Positions 46,772 to 54,848 of a stretch of 64,000 nt of DNA are shown here, one piece after another. The DNA is from Temperatibacter marinus (GTDB lineage: Bacteria; Pseudomonadota; Alphaproteobacteria; Sphingomonadales; Kordiimonadaceae). The stretch is taken from positions 992,001-1,056,000 of the forward strand of contig NZ_CP123872.1 in NCBI RefSeq assembly GCF_031598375.1. The letters run 5' to 3'. Below the pieces are notes generated by a model. The model searched no databases. It saw only the letters and a list, made by a program, of their open reading frames with translations, and was not told where the DNA came from. The translations under genes were made by a program, and so were the position numbers. The first letter of the stretch is position 1. Every line of letters starts with the position of its first letter.

Positions 46772-46820
46772 AATAATTTTTCTTTCATTCCTCTTTTAGG
46801 TCTACCCCTCTTGATAACCC

Positions 46821-46829
46821 TGTGGATAA
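46821..46829 (-). promoter_or_regulatory. Perfect DnaA box
   Basis: TTATCCACA on the minus strand, within the origin-like gap. Confidence 0.85.
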
Positions 46830-47095
46830 CTTACTTATAGGTCTGTGGTCTACTTTCTTATTCCTTTTTATCCCCACACTCCAACTTTTTTCATCAGAGT
46901 TATACTTTTTATCCCTTGATAAAGATAATGGGGATAGTTTTTTCAAGGAACCACGAGATATACCCATTTTGGGCTTACTTTATACAAAGTATAGATCTAT
47001 CAATCTATCCTTTCTTGAGAGTCGCATCTTTAGATGACCTCCTAAGAAAATATGTAAAGTATATTTTTAAACAAAAGTTTAGCTGTGCAAAACCA

Positions 47096-47104
47096 TGTGG
47101 ATAA
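47096..47104 (-). promoter_or_regulatory. Perfect DnaA box, paired with an opposite near-perfect box
   Basis: TTATCCACA on the minus strand; 4 bases further lies TTATCCCCA on the plus strand (47109-47117), so the two boxes face opposite ways near the AT-rich stretch. Confidence 0.85.
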
Positions 47105-47149
47105 CTTTTTATCCCCATGATTCACAGGGTACAAATACAACTACTATTT

Positions 47150-47175
47150 CTCTATAAATATATATATTTATTTGT
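47150..47175. other. AT-rich stretch, candidate DNA-unwinding element
   Basis: Almost only A and T (TATAAATATATATATTTATTT), 45-70 bases from the paired DnaA boxes and just upstream of hemE. Confidence 0.55.
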
Positions 47176-47224
47176 TAGTAAGAAGCTCGTGTATAAAATT
47201 GAGTTCAAATAATAGGCAAAGAAG

Positions 47225-48259
47225 ATGACAAAAAGACTTTTAAACGTTCTTCAAGGAAAGAAAGAAGATCAAATCCCTTTTTGGTTTATGCGTCAAGCTG
47301 GGCGTTATTTACCAGAATATAGAGAAGTAAGAGCCACCTGTCCTTCTTTTATGGAATTTTGTTATACCCCTGCTAAGGCTGCGGAAGTGACCCTGCAACC
47401 TATCCGGCGTTATGGTATGGACGGGGCTATTCTCTTTGCCGATATTCTTGTCGTACCGGATGGACTTGGACAGAAAGTTTGGTTCGAAACAGGAAAAGGG
47501 CCTCAATTAGAGCCTGTGCATGATGCTCAAACATTAGCAGCCTTATCACTTGATGGCTTTCACCAAAGAGTGGGTAATGTTTATGAAACTTTAGCACGTT
47601 TGAAGCAAGATCTTCCCAAAGAGACCACATTAATTGGTTTTGCTGGTGCGCCTTGGACTGTTGCAACTTATATGCTTGAGGGGGCGGGCAGTAAAGATCA
47701 TGCAACTGCAAAGAAATTTGGTTATATGAACCCTGATCTTATGACAGGGTTACTTGACCTTCTCGTAGAAAGTACGGCTGAATATTTGATTAAGCAAATT
47801 GATGCCGGTGCAGATGCAGTGCAAATCTTTGATAGTTGGGCAGGATCTCTGTCTGAAGTAACATTTCGCGATTGGGTGATTGCACCCACAGTTAAAATAA
47901 TTGAAAAAGTCAGAGCCGCTCATCCTGAAACCCCTATTATTGGATTTCCTCGTCTTGCAGGGCCTATGAGTCAGGACTATTTGTCTGCAACGAAAGTGGA
48001 TTGTATTGGTCTAGATACAAGTATGTCTCTTCAGTGGGCTAAGGATAACTTACAATCCAGCGGTGTCTGCGTTCAGGGTAACCTAGATCCTCAACTTGTT
48101 GTTGCTGGGGGGGCAAGGATGCTCGAAGAGGCAGAGCGGGTCCTAGAGAGCTTTAAATACGGTCGTCACATCTTTAATCTTGGTCATGGGTTTACACCAG
48201 ATTGTCCTCCTGAGCATGTGGCTGCTCTTTCAGAATTTATTCAAAATTACAGAAGGTAA
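47225..48259 (+). CDS. hemE: Uroporphyrinogen decarboxylase
   Basis: Decarboxylates uroporphyrinogen III to coproporphyrinogen III in heme synthesis; cytosolic. The signatures PFWFMRQAGRYLPEYR and GFAGAPWTVATYMLEG are complete, with FDSWAGSLS and GNLDPQLVVAGG later. The 344 residues are standard. It is the first gene right of the origin and is followed by hemJ after 6 bases, so the pair is a heme operon. Confidence 0.97.
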   Translation: MTKRLLNVLQGKKEDQIPFWFMRQAGRYLPEYREVRATCPSFMEFCYTPAKAAEVTLQPIRRYGMDGAILFADILVVPDGLGQKVWFETGKGPQLEPVHDAQTLAALSLDGFHQRVGNVYETLARLKQDLPKETTLIGFAGAPWTVATYMLEGAGSKDHATAKKFGYMNPDLMTGLLDLLVESTAEYLIKQIDAGADAVQIFDSWAGSLSEVTFRDWVIAPTVKIIEKVRAAHPETPIIGFPRLAGPMSQDYLSATKVDCIGLDTSMSLQWAKDNLQSSGVCVQGNLDPQLVVAGGARMLEEAERVLESFKYGRHIFNLGHGFTPDCPPEHVAALSEFIQNYRR

Positions 48260-48265
48260 CACCAG

Positions 48266-48706
48266 ATGGATCTGCTGACAGATTATTACAGCGTTATAAA
48301 AGCGCTTCATATTATCTTTGTAATCTATTGGATGGCAGGATTGCTAATGATACCACGGTTTTACGTTTATCATCACCAATCTGCGCTAAATAGTGATGAA
48401 GATGCTCTGTGGATGGATAGAGAAAGCAGATTGTTTAAAATCATACTTAATCCAGCAATGATTATTAGTTTGGTCTTTGGATTGCTTTTGGTTGGGATCA
48501 CGCATGTGGAGGGGCAGGGTTGGTTTCAACTTAAATTTTTATTGGTCATAGGATTGATGATTTTCCATATGATGATGGCAGCTCAACGGAAAAAATTTGC
48601 AGCTCAAAACCGACCAAGATCTGAAAAATATTTCCGGATGATGAATGAAGTACCATCGATTTTAATTTTGGGAATAGTTCTTTTAGCCGTTGTAAAACCC
48701 TTTTAA
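48266..48706 (+). CDS. hemJ: Protoporphyrinogen oxidase HemJ
   Basis: Membrane enzyme converting protoporphyrinogen IX to protoporphyrin IX. Four transmembrane helices are visible over 146 residues. The conserved N-terminal histidine is H15 in IKALHIIFVIYWMAGL, and the RMMNEVP segment precedes the last helix. The hemE-hemJ-rho order is common in alphaproteobacteria. Confidence 0.94.
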   Translation: MDLLTDYYSVIKALHIIFVIYWMAGLLMIPRFYVYHHQSALNSDEDALWMDRESRLFKIILNPAMIISLVFGLLLVGITHVEGQGWFQLKFLLVIGLMIFHMMMAAQRKKFAAQNRPRSEKYFRMMNEVPSILILGIVLLAVVKPF

Positions 48707-48740
48707 AAAAGGGCGTTCGAAAAAGCTTTGCATTTAGAAT

Positions 48741-48791
48741 TTCTATGATAGAATAGGGGTCTATTCACCCTTATGTCGTTCGACATGTTTT
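48741..48791 (+). promoter_or_regulatory. Hairpin-rich rho leader
   Basis: Three short inverted repeats in a row: TTCTA-TGA-TAGAA (48741-48753), GAATAG-GGGT-CTATTC (48751-48766, overlapping the first, hence mutually exclusive) and ATGTCG-TT-CGACAT (48773-48786) followed by GTTTTTC. They end about 27 bases before the rho start and may form an attenuator. Confidence 0.45.
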
Positions 48792-48817
48792 TCACAAGAA
48801 AATAAATGGAACTCTCC

Positions 48818-50074
48818 ATGCATCTTAAAGATTTAAAAGAAAAGTCACCAGCAGACCTATTAGCCCTGGCTGAAGAAGTCGGCGTTGAAAATGCCTCTAC
48901 TATGCGCAAACAGGATATGATGTTTGCCATCCTTAAACAAATGGCTGATGATGATAAAGAAATCAGCGGCGGTGGGGTGATTGAAACGCTCTCTGACGGG
49001 TTTGGTTTCTTACGCTCTCCGGAGGCGAATTACTTGCCAGGTCCTGATGATATTTACGTATCTCCCTCGCAAATTAGACGCTTTGGTTTAAGGACAGGAG
49101 ATACGGTTGAAGGTCAAATTAGAGCGCCCAAGGATGGAGAACGATATTTTGCCCTTCTAAAGGTTAGTAAAATTAACTTTGAAGAGCCTGAAAAATCGCG
49201 TCATAAAATTAATTTTGATAATTTAACTCCGCTTTATCCTGATCAGCGATTTAAGTTGGATCCAGATGATCCAACAGTGAAAGATAAATCTCCGCGCGTG
49301 ATTGACCTTGTCGCACCGATTGGTAAAGGACAGCGAGCACTGATTGTTGCGCCTCCGCGGACAGGGAAAACAGTATTACTGCAGAATATAGCGCAAAATA
49401 TTACTCGGAATCACCCAGAATGTTACCTTATCGTCTTGTTGATTGATGAAAGACCAGAAGAAGTGACAGATATGCAGCGTAGTGTGAATGGTGAGGTGGT
49501 TTCTTCAACTTTTGATGAGCCAGCAAGCCGTCACGTTCAAGTTTCTGAAATGGTCATTGAAAAAGCGAAACGTCTTGTTGAACACGGCAAGGATGTGGTT
49601 ATTCTTCTCGATAGTATCACACGTTTAGCACGGGCCTATAATACTTGTGTGCCTTCTTCAGGTAAGGTCTTAACAGGCGGTGTAGATGCCAATGCTCTTC
49701 AACGTCCGAAGCGATTCTTCGGTGCGGCACGAAATATTGAAGATGGCGGATCTCTTTCTATTATTGCGACGGCGCTAATTGAAACCGGTTCTCGTATGGA
49801 TGAAGTGATTTTTGAAGAATTTAAAGGCACAGGCAACAGTGAAGTTGTTCTTGACCGTAAAGTTGCGGATAAACGGGTCTTTCCTGCGATTGATATTCTT
49901 AAGTCCGGAACTCGAAAAGAAGAATTGCTTGTGGATCAAGCGACGCTTGCAAAAATGTGGGTGCTTCGCCGTATTCTGACACCGATGGGTACTGTGGATG
50001 CCATGGAATTCTTGCTTGGTAAATTGAAGGATACCCAGAATAACGAAGAGTTTTTCAATCAAATGAACAATTAA
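48818..50074 (+). CDS. rho: Transcription termination factor Rho
   Basis: Hexameric RNA-dependent ATPase that ends transcription. The N-terminal helix bundle ([20 protein letters not shown]), the RNA-binding OSB fold with [27 protein letters not shown], Walker A (APPRTGKT), [14 protein letters not shown] and the Q-loop region [22 protein letters not shown] are intact. I start at the ATG before HLKDLKEK (418 residues), as in relatives; an in-frame ATG at 48806 adds four residues. A clear terminator follows. Confidence 0.97.
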   Translation: MHLKDLKEKSPADLLALAEEVGVENASTMRKQDMMFAILKQMADDDKEISGGGVIETLSDGFGFLRSPEANYLPGPDDIYVSPSQIRRFGLRTGDTVEGQIRAPKDGERYFALLKVSKINFEEPEKSRHKINFDNLTPLYPDQRFKLDPDDPTVKDKSPRVIDLVAPIGKGQRALIVAPPRTGKTVLLQNIAQNITRNHPECYLIVLLIDERPEEVTDMQRSVNGEVVSSTFDEPASRHVQVSEMVIEKAKRLVEHGKDVVILLDSITRLARAYNTCVPSSGKVLTGGVDANALQRPKRFFGAARNIEDGGSLSIIATALIETGSRMDEVIFEEFKGTGNSEVVLDRKVADKRVFPAIDILKSGTRKEELLVDQATLAKMWVLRRILTPMGTVDAMEFLLGKLKDTQNNEEFFNQMNN

Positions 50075-50100
50075 GAAAACCCGTGTTTCTTTTTTGTAGA

Positions 50101-50129
50101 AAAGGTCTGATCTAGTCAGGCCTTTTTTT
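50101..50129 (+). terminator. Rho-independent terminator of rho
   Basis: AAAGGTCTGA pairs with TCAGGCCTTT (one G-U) around TCTAG, then a T-run to 50129. Confidence 0.85.
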
Positions 50130-50247
50130 GTTAAGTCTCAGTATCCCACCGTGCCCCTAAGAGGGTAGGGAGATGTGATTAAAAGTAAAACTATCTTTTT
50201 CTACTAGATCTAGCTAAAAGAGCAGAAAAATTAGACAAGGAACTGAC

Positions 50248-50907
50248 ATGCATTTGATCCTCTTTGATGTTGATGGTACTCTCGTAAATTCACAGTCTTT
50301 TAGTGATACTTTATTCAAACGTGCTATCGAAGAATGTCTAGAGATAGACAGTCCTGATGATTGGGAGGGTATCTCTCATTTGACGGGAACAGGCATTTTG
50401 GCTGAAGTTTATATGAAAGCTAAAGAAGAAGCATTGTCTGAGAAGAAACACGATTTAGTAAGAGATCATTATTTAGATTTAGTGATGGAAAAACTAATGG
50501 ATGAGCCAACACTTTGTCCTGCAATTTCTGGAGGACCAGACCTTGTTAATCGCTGTCTTTCAAATGAAAATTACGTTGTCGCTTTTACGTCTGGAGATTG
50601 GGGTCCAAGTGCTTGCTTCAAATTATCATCTGCAGGATATGATATTTCTAAAGCCGTGATCGCCAGTAGCGATGATCATTATGATCGCATGGAAATTTTG
50701 CTTTTGGCTCGGGAGAGAGCCGAAGAAATGTTTGAGGATGGGGAAGGTTTTGAAACCATCACTTATGTGGGGGATAGCAAATGGGATATGCTGGCAGCTG
50801 AGGGGCTTGGATGGCGTTTTATAGGTCTTGGTGATTTGGTTTCAGATGCAGAGATGCATGTGACATCTTTTGAACAATCACAGGCTTTGGTCATGGGCTT
50901 GAATTAG
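50248..50907 (+). CDS. HAD superfamily hydrolase
   Basis: A 219-residue haloacid-dehalogenase-type phosphatase. Motif I is LFDVDGTLVNS, with the nucleophile Asp at residue 6; motif II is the serine/threonine in VVAFTSGDWG, and motif IV is TYVGDSKWDMLAAEGLGWRFIG. A helical cap lies between motifs I and II. It resembles phosphoglycolate phosphatase-like members, but the substrate is not predictable. It is monocistronic. Confidence 0.85.
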   Translation: MHLILFDVDGTLVNSQSFSDTLFKRAIEECLEIDSPDDWEGISHLTGTGILAEVYMKAKEEALSEKKHDLVRDHYLDLVMEKLMDEPTLCPAISGGPDLVNRCLSNENYVVAFTSGDWGPSACFKLSSAGYDISKAVIASSDDHYDRMEILLLARERAEEMFEDGEGFETITYVGDSKWDMLAAEGLGWRFIGLGDLVSDAEMHVTSFEQSQALVMGLN

Positions 50908-50987
50908 GGGAACGCTGTTTGAAAATTTGACAACGAAAGTTTATCTGCTAACTTCTCACTATAGTAGAATTTTTATAGGAGAGTAGT

Positions 50988-52331
50988 ATGAGGAATTTGT
51001 TGTTGTCTACTGTAGTAACTGCGGGCTTACTTTTAAACCCCGTTCAGGCTGCAGACAGTGTTAAAGATGCTGTATCAAAAGATTATAATGAGTATTTGAA
51101 AGAACTTTTTGTTCATTTTCATAAAAACCCAGAATTATCTCTCATAGAAAATAAGACGGCAGCCCGCATGGCCAAAGAGCTTGGGGCTGCTGGCTTTGAA
51201 GTTCATGAATCTGTCGGTGTTCCTGTTGATGGCTTTAAGCCTACTGGAATCGTTGCTATTATGAAAAATGGCGATGGGCCACTTGTGATGATGCGGGCCG
51301 ATATGGACGGCTTACCTGTCCAAGAAAAAAGCGGCCTTGATTACGCATCTAAGGCGACACAGAACTCGCCTATAACGGGTAAAGAGGTGCCTGTAATGCA
51401 TGCATGTGGACACGATGTTCATATAACCAGCATGGTGGGCACAGCGCGGCATATGGCTGCGAATAAAGACAAATGGTCTGGAACATTAATGTTGATCGTT
51501 CAACCTGCTGAAGAGCGTGTGTTGGGTGCTAAGGCTATGATGGATGCCAATATTTGGAGTCGTTTTGGTCAGCCTGATTATGGCCTTGCCTTTCATGTTA
51601 CCTCTACAGGTGAGCTTGGTAAAGTGAATGTATTAGCAGGCGCTCCTTATGCTGGTGTTGATTCTGTAGATATTATTATCCACGGGGTCGGCGCTCATGG
51701 TGCCAGTCCGCATAGTGGAAAGGATCCGATTGTTCTTGGATCGCAAATTGTTTTGGGCCTTCAAACATTAGTATCGCGTGAATTAAGTCCGCGCCAGCCT
51801 GGTGTCGTGACAGTAGGATCCTTTCATTCTGGTTTGAAGCATAATATTATTTCTGATCGTGCAGTGCTTCAATTGACTGTGCGTAATACCAATGAAGAGA
51901 CACGGAAACTTCTTCTCGCTGGCATTAAACGGATCGCTGAAAATATGGGCCGTGTTGCAGGATTGCCTGAAGATAAACTTCCAGAAGTGAAAGTATCTAA
52001 AGAGTGGTCGCCACCAATGGTGAACGATGACGATCTTGCTAACCACTTGAAGGCGCTTTGGCAAGATAAGATGGGTGAAGAGCGTGTTGTCTCAATTCCG
52101 CCTACAGGGATGGGTGCGGAAGATTTTCCTTTCTTTGTTATTCAACCAAAACTCAAATCTGTTTATTGGGCTGTTGGCGGGACACCGAAGTCTGAAATGG
52201 ATGCCGCTGCAAATGGTGGTGATCCTATTCCCTCGCACCATAGTCCGATCTTCAAAGTTCATCCTGATAGTGTGAAGGTTGGCGTTGAATCGACCGTACA
52301 TGCCCTTATGGACCTAATGTCGAAAAAATAG
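50988..52331 (+). CDS. Secreted M20 family amidohydrolase/peptidase
   Basis: A 447-residue metalloenzyme of the M20D type (hippurate or N-acyl-amino-acid hydrolase-like) with a signal peptide (about residues 1-21, VQAAD), so it acts in the periplasm. Metal and catalytic segments are MMRADMDGLPVQE, MHACGHDVHITSMVG and QPAEERVLGAKAM. The dimerisation domain follows (GVGAHGASPHSGKDPI), and the late ligand region is GMGAEDFPFF. It likely releases amino acids from N-acyl or peptide substrates outside the cytoplasm. A strong terminator follows. Confidence 0.9.
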   Translation: MRNLLLSTVVTAGLLLNPVQAADSVKDAVSKDYNEYLKELFVHFHKNPELSLIENKTAARMAKELGAAGFEVHESVGVPVDGFKPTGIVAIMKNGDGPLVMMRADMDGLPVQEKSGLDYASKATQNSPITGKEVPVMHACGHDVHITSMVGTARHMAANKDKWSGTLMLIVQPAEERVLGAKAMMDANIWSRFGQPDYGLAFHVTSTGELGKVNVLAGAPYAGVDSVDIIIHGVGAHGASPHSGKDPIVLGSQIVLGLQTLVSRELSPRQPGVVTVGSFHSGLKHNIISDRAVLQLTVRNTNEETRKLLLAGIKRIAENMGRVAGLPEDKLPEVKVSKEWSPPMVNDDDLANHLKALWQDKMGEERVVSIPPTGMGAEDFPFFVIQPKLKSVYWAVGGTPKSEMDAAANGGDPIPSHHSPIFKVHPDSVKVGVESTVHALMDLMSKK

Positions 52332-52355
52332 ATTATTTATACTAAAAAAAATCGA

Positions 52356-52389
52356 CCCTCTCTATTATTTTAGAGAGGGTATTTTTTTG
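52356..52389 (+). terminator. Rho-independent terminator of the M20 gene
   Basis: ACCCTCTCT pairs perfectly with AGAGAGGGT around an 8-base loop and is followed by ATTTTTTT. Confidence 0.88.
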
Positions 52390-52578
52390 CCTTTAAAATC
52401 AATAGGTTATAAGTTAAATCTATGACTTAAAATAAAGACCAAGAAGACTCGAACTCCCTACATCCCTGTATGATTACCTTCAAAAGGGCAGTTAGACTCT
52501 CTAAGGGCTTTAAAATGCGAAATTGAAGACTTTTAGTTTTTCCTCAATTTTGGAAGAGCTTTCTTTATGGATTTCCTT

Positions 52579-53055
52579 TTAGAAGAGTTCAGGTTCTAAA
52601 ATTTCTTCTAAAATGAGTAGGGCTTTCTTAGTCCAAATGCCTCCATCGCCAGAATATCCACCGAGCCATTTTTCGCTGCCTTTCTCACCTGTCGCCACAA
52701 CACGATGGCAGGGTAGAATGATGGGGATTGGATTTCTGCCACAGGCAGTTCCTACAGCCTGAGCGCTGGAAGAAAGGTTTTTTGCTAATGCGCCATAACT
52801 CATAGTTTCCCCATACTGAATAGATGCCATACGAGTCCAAACACGTTTTTGATGATCTGTTCCATAAGGATCCAGAGGTAAGTCAAACGATGTTAACTGG
52901 CCATCAAAATAGGCATCTAATTGGTTTTTTGCTTCTAGTAAAAGAGGACTCTTTTCTTGATCCTCAACCCAACCCCAATCAAGAGCCACTATTTTCTCTT
53001 GATGTTCATAGAGTGTGATATCAGCTATAGGTGTATGAAGAGAGAGTTGCGGCAC
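52579..53055 (-). CDS. ogt: Methylated-DNA-[protein]-cysteine S-methyltransferase
   Basis: Suicide repair protein taking alkyl groups from O6-alkylguanine. The acceptor is C116 in IILPCHRVV, preceded by the helix-turn-helix region YGETMSYGALAKNL and AVGTACGRNPIP. The 158 residues match Ogt. The start is GTG. It is divergent from the DUF6489 gene. The 247-base gap to its left holds a terminator for the M20 gene and otherwise no gene. Confidence 0.93.
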   Translation of the reverse strand: MPQLSLHTPIADITLYEHQEKIVALDWGWVEDQEKSPLLLEAKNQLDAYFDGQLTSFDLPLDPYGTDHQKRVWTRMASIQYGETMSYGALAKNLSSSAQAVGTACGRNPIPIILPCHRVVATGEKGSEKWLGGYSGDGGIWTKKALLILEEILEPELF

Positions 53056-53130
53056 AGTGAGACTTTCAGAATTATCTAGACCTAAAAATTTAATCCGTTA
53101 TAGCAAAGATATAAGTCAGGAGACAGGATA

Positions 53131-53376
53131 ATGGAAATTAAAATTACTATAGACTGCACCCCAGAAGAAGCGCGACGCATGATGGGTCTCCCGGATGTAA
53201 CCCCTCTTAATGAGGCGCTTATTGATAAAATGAAAGAGCGCATGGAAGACGGGTTTGATGTATCAAATTTAGATTCTTTAATGAAATCATGGACGGAGGG
53301 AGCAACCGGAGCTAGCCAAAACATGGCCGACTTTCAGAAAATGTTTCTTGGCATGCTGGGAGGTCAAAAAGACTAA
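53131..53376 (+). CDS. DUF6489 family protein
   Basis: An 81-residue protein (KITIDCTPEEARRMMGLPDVTPLNE at the N-terminus) that in alphaproteobacteria is typically found just before mnmE. No function is established. The helix-rich C-terminal half ends FQKMFLGMLGGQKD, with some resemblance to PHA-granule-associated or phasin-like helices, an uncertain likeness. Its stop is immediately followed by the mnmE start (no gap), suggesting coupling. Confidence 0.85.
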   Translation: MEIKITIDCTPEEARRMMGLPDVTPLNEALIDKMKERMEDGFDVSNLDSLMKSWTEGATGASQNMADFQKMFLGMLGGQKD

Positions 53377-54738
53377 ATGACGGCTCAAAAAACCATTTAT
53401 GCTTTGTCGTCTGGGGCAGGGACCGCAGGCGTTGCTGTTATTCGCCTCAGCGGTCCAGATAGTTTTGAAGCCCTAACAACGTTGACTGGACGACATGATT
53501 TTGAACCAAGGGTTGCAACATTATGTAAGTTGAAAGACCCGGACGATAGGTCTCATCTTGATCACGCTCTCGCATTACCTTTCAAGGAGCCGTATAGCTT
53601 TACAGGGGAAGATGTTGTCGAGCTTCATATTCATGGCGGCAGGGCAGTGACGGAAGGGGTGCTCTCAACCCTTCATAAAAACAAATCTTTGCGCATGGCA
53701 GAGCCCGGGGAATTTACAAGACGGGCCTTTGAAAACGGGAAAATGGACCTGACGGAAGCAGAAGGGTTGAACGATTTAATTCATGCTCAAACGGCAGCTC
53801 AAAGACAGTTGGCGCTGCGGCAAATGGACGGAGCTCTTCGTCATTTATATGAAGGTTGGCGCCGTGACTTAGTTTCTCTTCTTGCACATTTAGAAGCCGA
53901 CATTGATTTTCCAGATGAAGACCTTCCGGAGGGTGTTGCCGAGGCAGCCCGCCCGAAAATAAGGACTCTCTGCTCAGACCTTAAGGGCCATTTGGATGAT
54001 AATAACAAAGGACAAGCTCTTAGAAATGGATTTACCATTGTTATTTTAGGAGCCCCAAACGCAGGCAAGTCATCTCTTATGAATGCGTTGGCTCAATCAG
54101 ATGTTGCTATTGTTTCAGATGAAGCGGGCACAACAAGAGATGCAATAGAGGTCAACTTAGATCTTGGGGGGTATCCCGTACGATTCATTGATACAGCAGG
54201 GATTAGAGAGAATGCAGGAAAAGTTGAGAGTGAAGGCATTAAAAGAGCTCTTAACAAAGCAGAACAAGCCCACTTGAAGCTGATTACAATTAGAGCAGAT
54301 GAATGGCCAGATGTTTCACGTGAAACACTGGAGCTTATTGACGACCGAAGCTTCGTTGTTTTTTCTCAGAGCGATAAAGCTGATTTGGATCCGGCGATGT
54401 TTCACGTGAAACATCCATCCTTGAGACCTGTTGAAGTGACAACAACCTCTAGTGTGACACAGCAAGGAATTTCAGACCTACTGGAGAAGGTGGAGCGCTA
54501 TTCTGTAGCGCAAATGGAGATTAATGAAGCGCCTATATTAACCAGAATGCGCCACCGAACTGCTTTAGAAGAATGTATAAGCCACTTAGAGCGATTTGAT
54601 CAATCAGCCACCTTAGACGCTGTTCTTGCAGCTGAAGACGTGCGCATGGCAGCGCGCTGTCTTGGATCCATCACAGGTTTAATTGATGTTGAAGAATTGC
54701 TTGATGTAATTTTTTCAGACTTTTGTATTGGAAAATAA
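53377..54738 (+). CDS. mnmE: tRNA modification GTPase MnmE
   Basis: With MnmG, installs 5-carboxymethylaminomethyl or aminomethyl groups at U34 of certain tRNAs. The N-terminal folate-binding domain is followed by the G domain: G1 is GAPNAGKS (K231), G2 is AGTTRD, and G3 is DTAGI. The C-terminus ends FCIGK, the conserved C-(I/L/V)-G-K. The 453 residues match. Two parS sites are embedded in the G domain coding region, encoding DVSRETL and MFHVKHP. Confidence 0.97.
   Translation: MTAQKTIYALSSGAGTAGVAVIRLSGPDSFEALTTLTGRHDFEPRVATLCKLKDPDDRSHLDHALALPFKEPYSFTGEDVVELHIHGGRAVTEGVLSTLHKNKSLRMAEPGEFTRRAFENGKMDLTEAEGLNDLIHAQTAAQRQLALRQMDGALRHLYEGWRRDLVSLLAHLEADIDFPDEDLPEGVAEAARPKIRTLCSDLKGHLDDNNKGQALRNGFTIVILGAPNAGKSSLMNALAQSDVAIVSDEAGTTRDAIEVNLDLGGYPVRFIDTAGIRENAGKVESEGIKRALNKAEQAHLKLITIRADEWPDVSRETLELIDDRSFVVFSQSDKADLDPAMFHVKHPSLRPVEVTTTSSVTQQGISDLLEKVERYSVAQMEINEAPILTRMRHRTALEECISHLERFDQSATLDAVLAAEDVRMAARCLGSITGLIDVEELLDVIFSDFCIGK
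54312..54327. promoter_or_regulatory. parS site 1 (in mnmE)
   Basis: Perfect 16-bp palindrome TGTTTCACGTGAAACA, the ParB-binding parS consensus, inside mnmE. Confidence 0.93.
54398..54413. promoter_or_regulatory. parS site 2 (in mnmE)
   Basis: A second perfect TGTTTCACGTGAAACA, 86 bases from site 1, in another reading frame of mnmE (encodes MFHVKH rather than DVSRET). Confidence 0.93.
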
Positions 54739-54848
54739 TCTAGTGACCCAGGATGGGACGCTGCTTCCAAGCCTGTTATTATTGACTTTTGGCGTCCTCG
54801 TCTATATCAGATCACACAGATGAAATGATCTTACCTCAAGGACATGTG

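Larger units (their letters stand above)
46772..47224. other. Probable chromosomal replication origin (oriC)
   Basis: A 453-base AT-rich gap between ppsR and hemE, the place of the origin in Caulobacter and Rickettsia. It contains two perfect DnaA boxes (46821-46829 and 47096-47104, both TGTGGATAA on the plus strand), two with one mismatch (TTATCCCCA at 46868-46876 and 47109-47117), weaker ones at 46909-46917 and 46929-46937, and a nearly pure A/T stretch at about 47150-47175 that suits a DNA-unwinding element. Two GANTC sites (47019-47023, 47119-47123) could be CcrM targets. TTAA-N7-TTTA at 47067-47081 is close to a CtrA site. Genes on each side read outward. Confidence 0.88.

Noticed and set aside
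52430-52510. tRNA-like trace on the minus strand (a GGGAGTTCGAGTCTTCT segment resembling a T-arm and partly matching acceptor ends)
   Set aside because: The T-arm pairs only with wobbles, two acceptor pairs fail, and no proper D-arm or anticodon stem can be drawn. It may be a chance match or an old tRNA relic; a covariance-model scan would decide.
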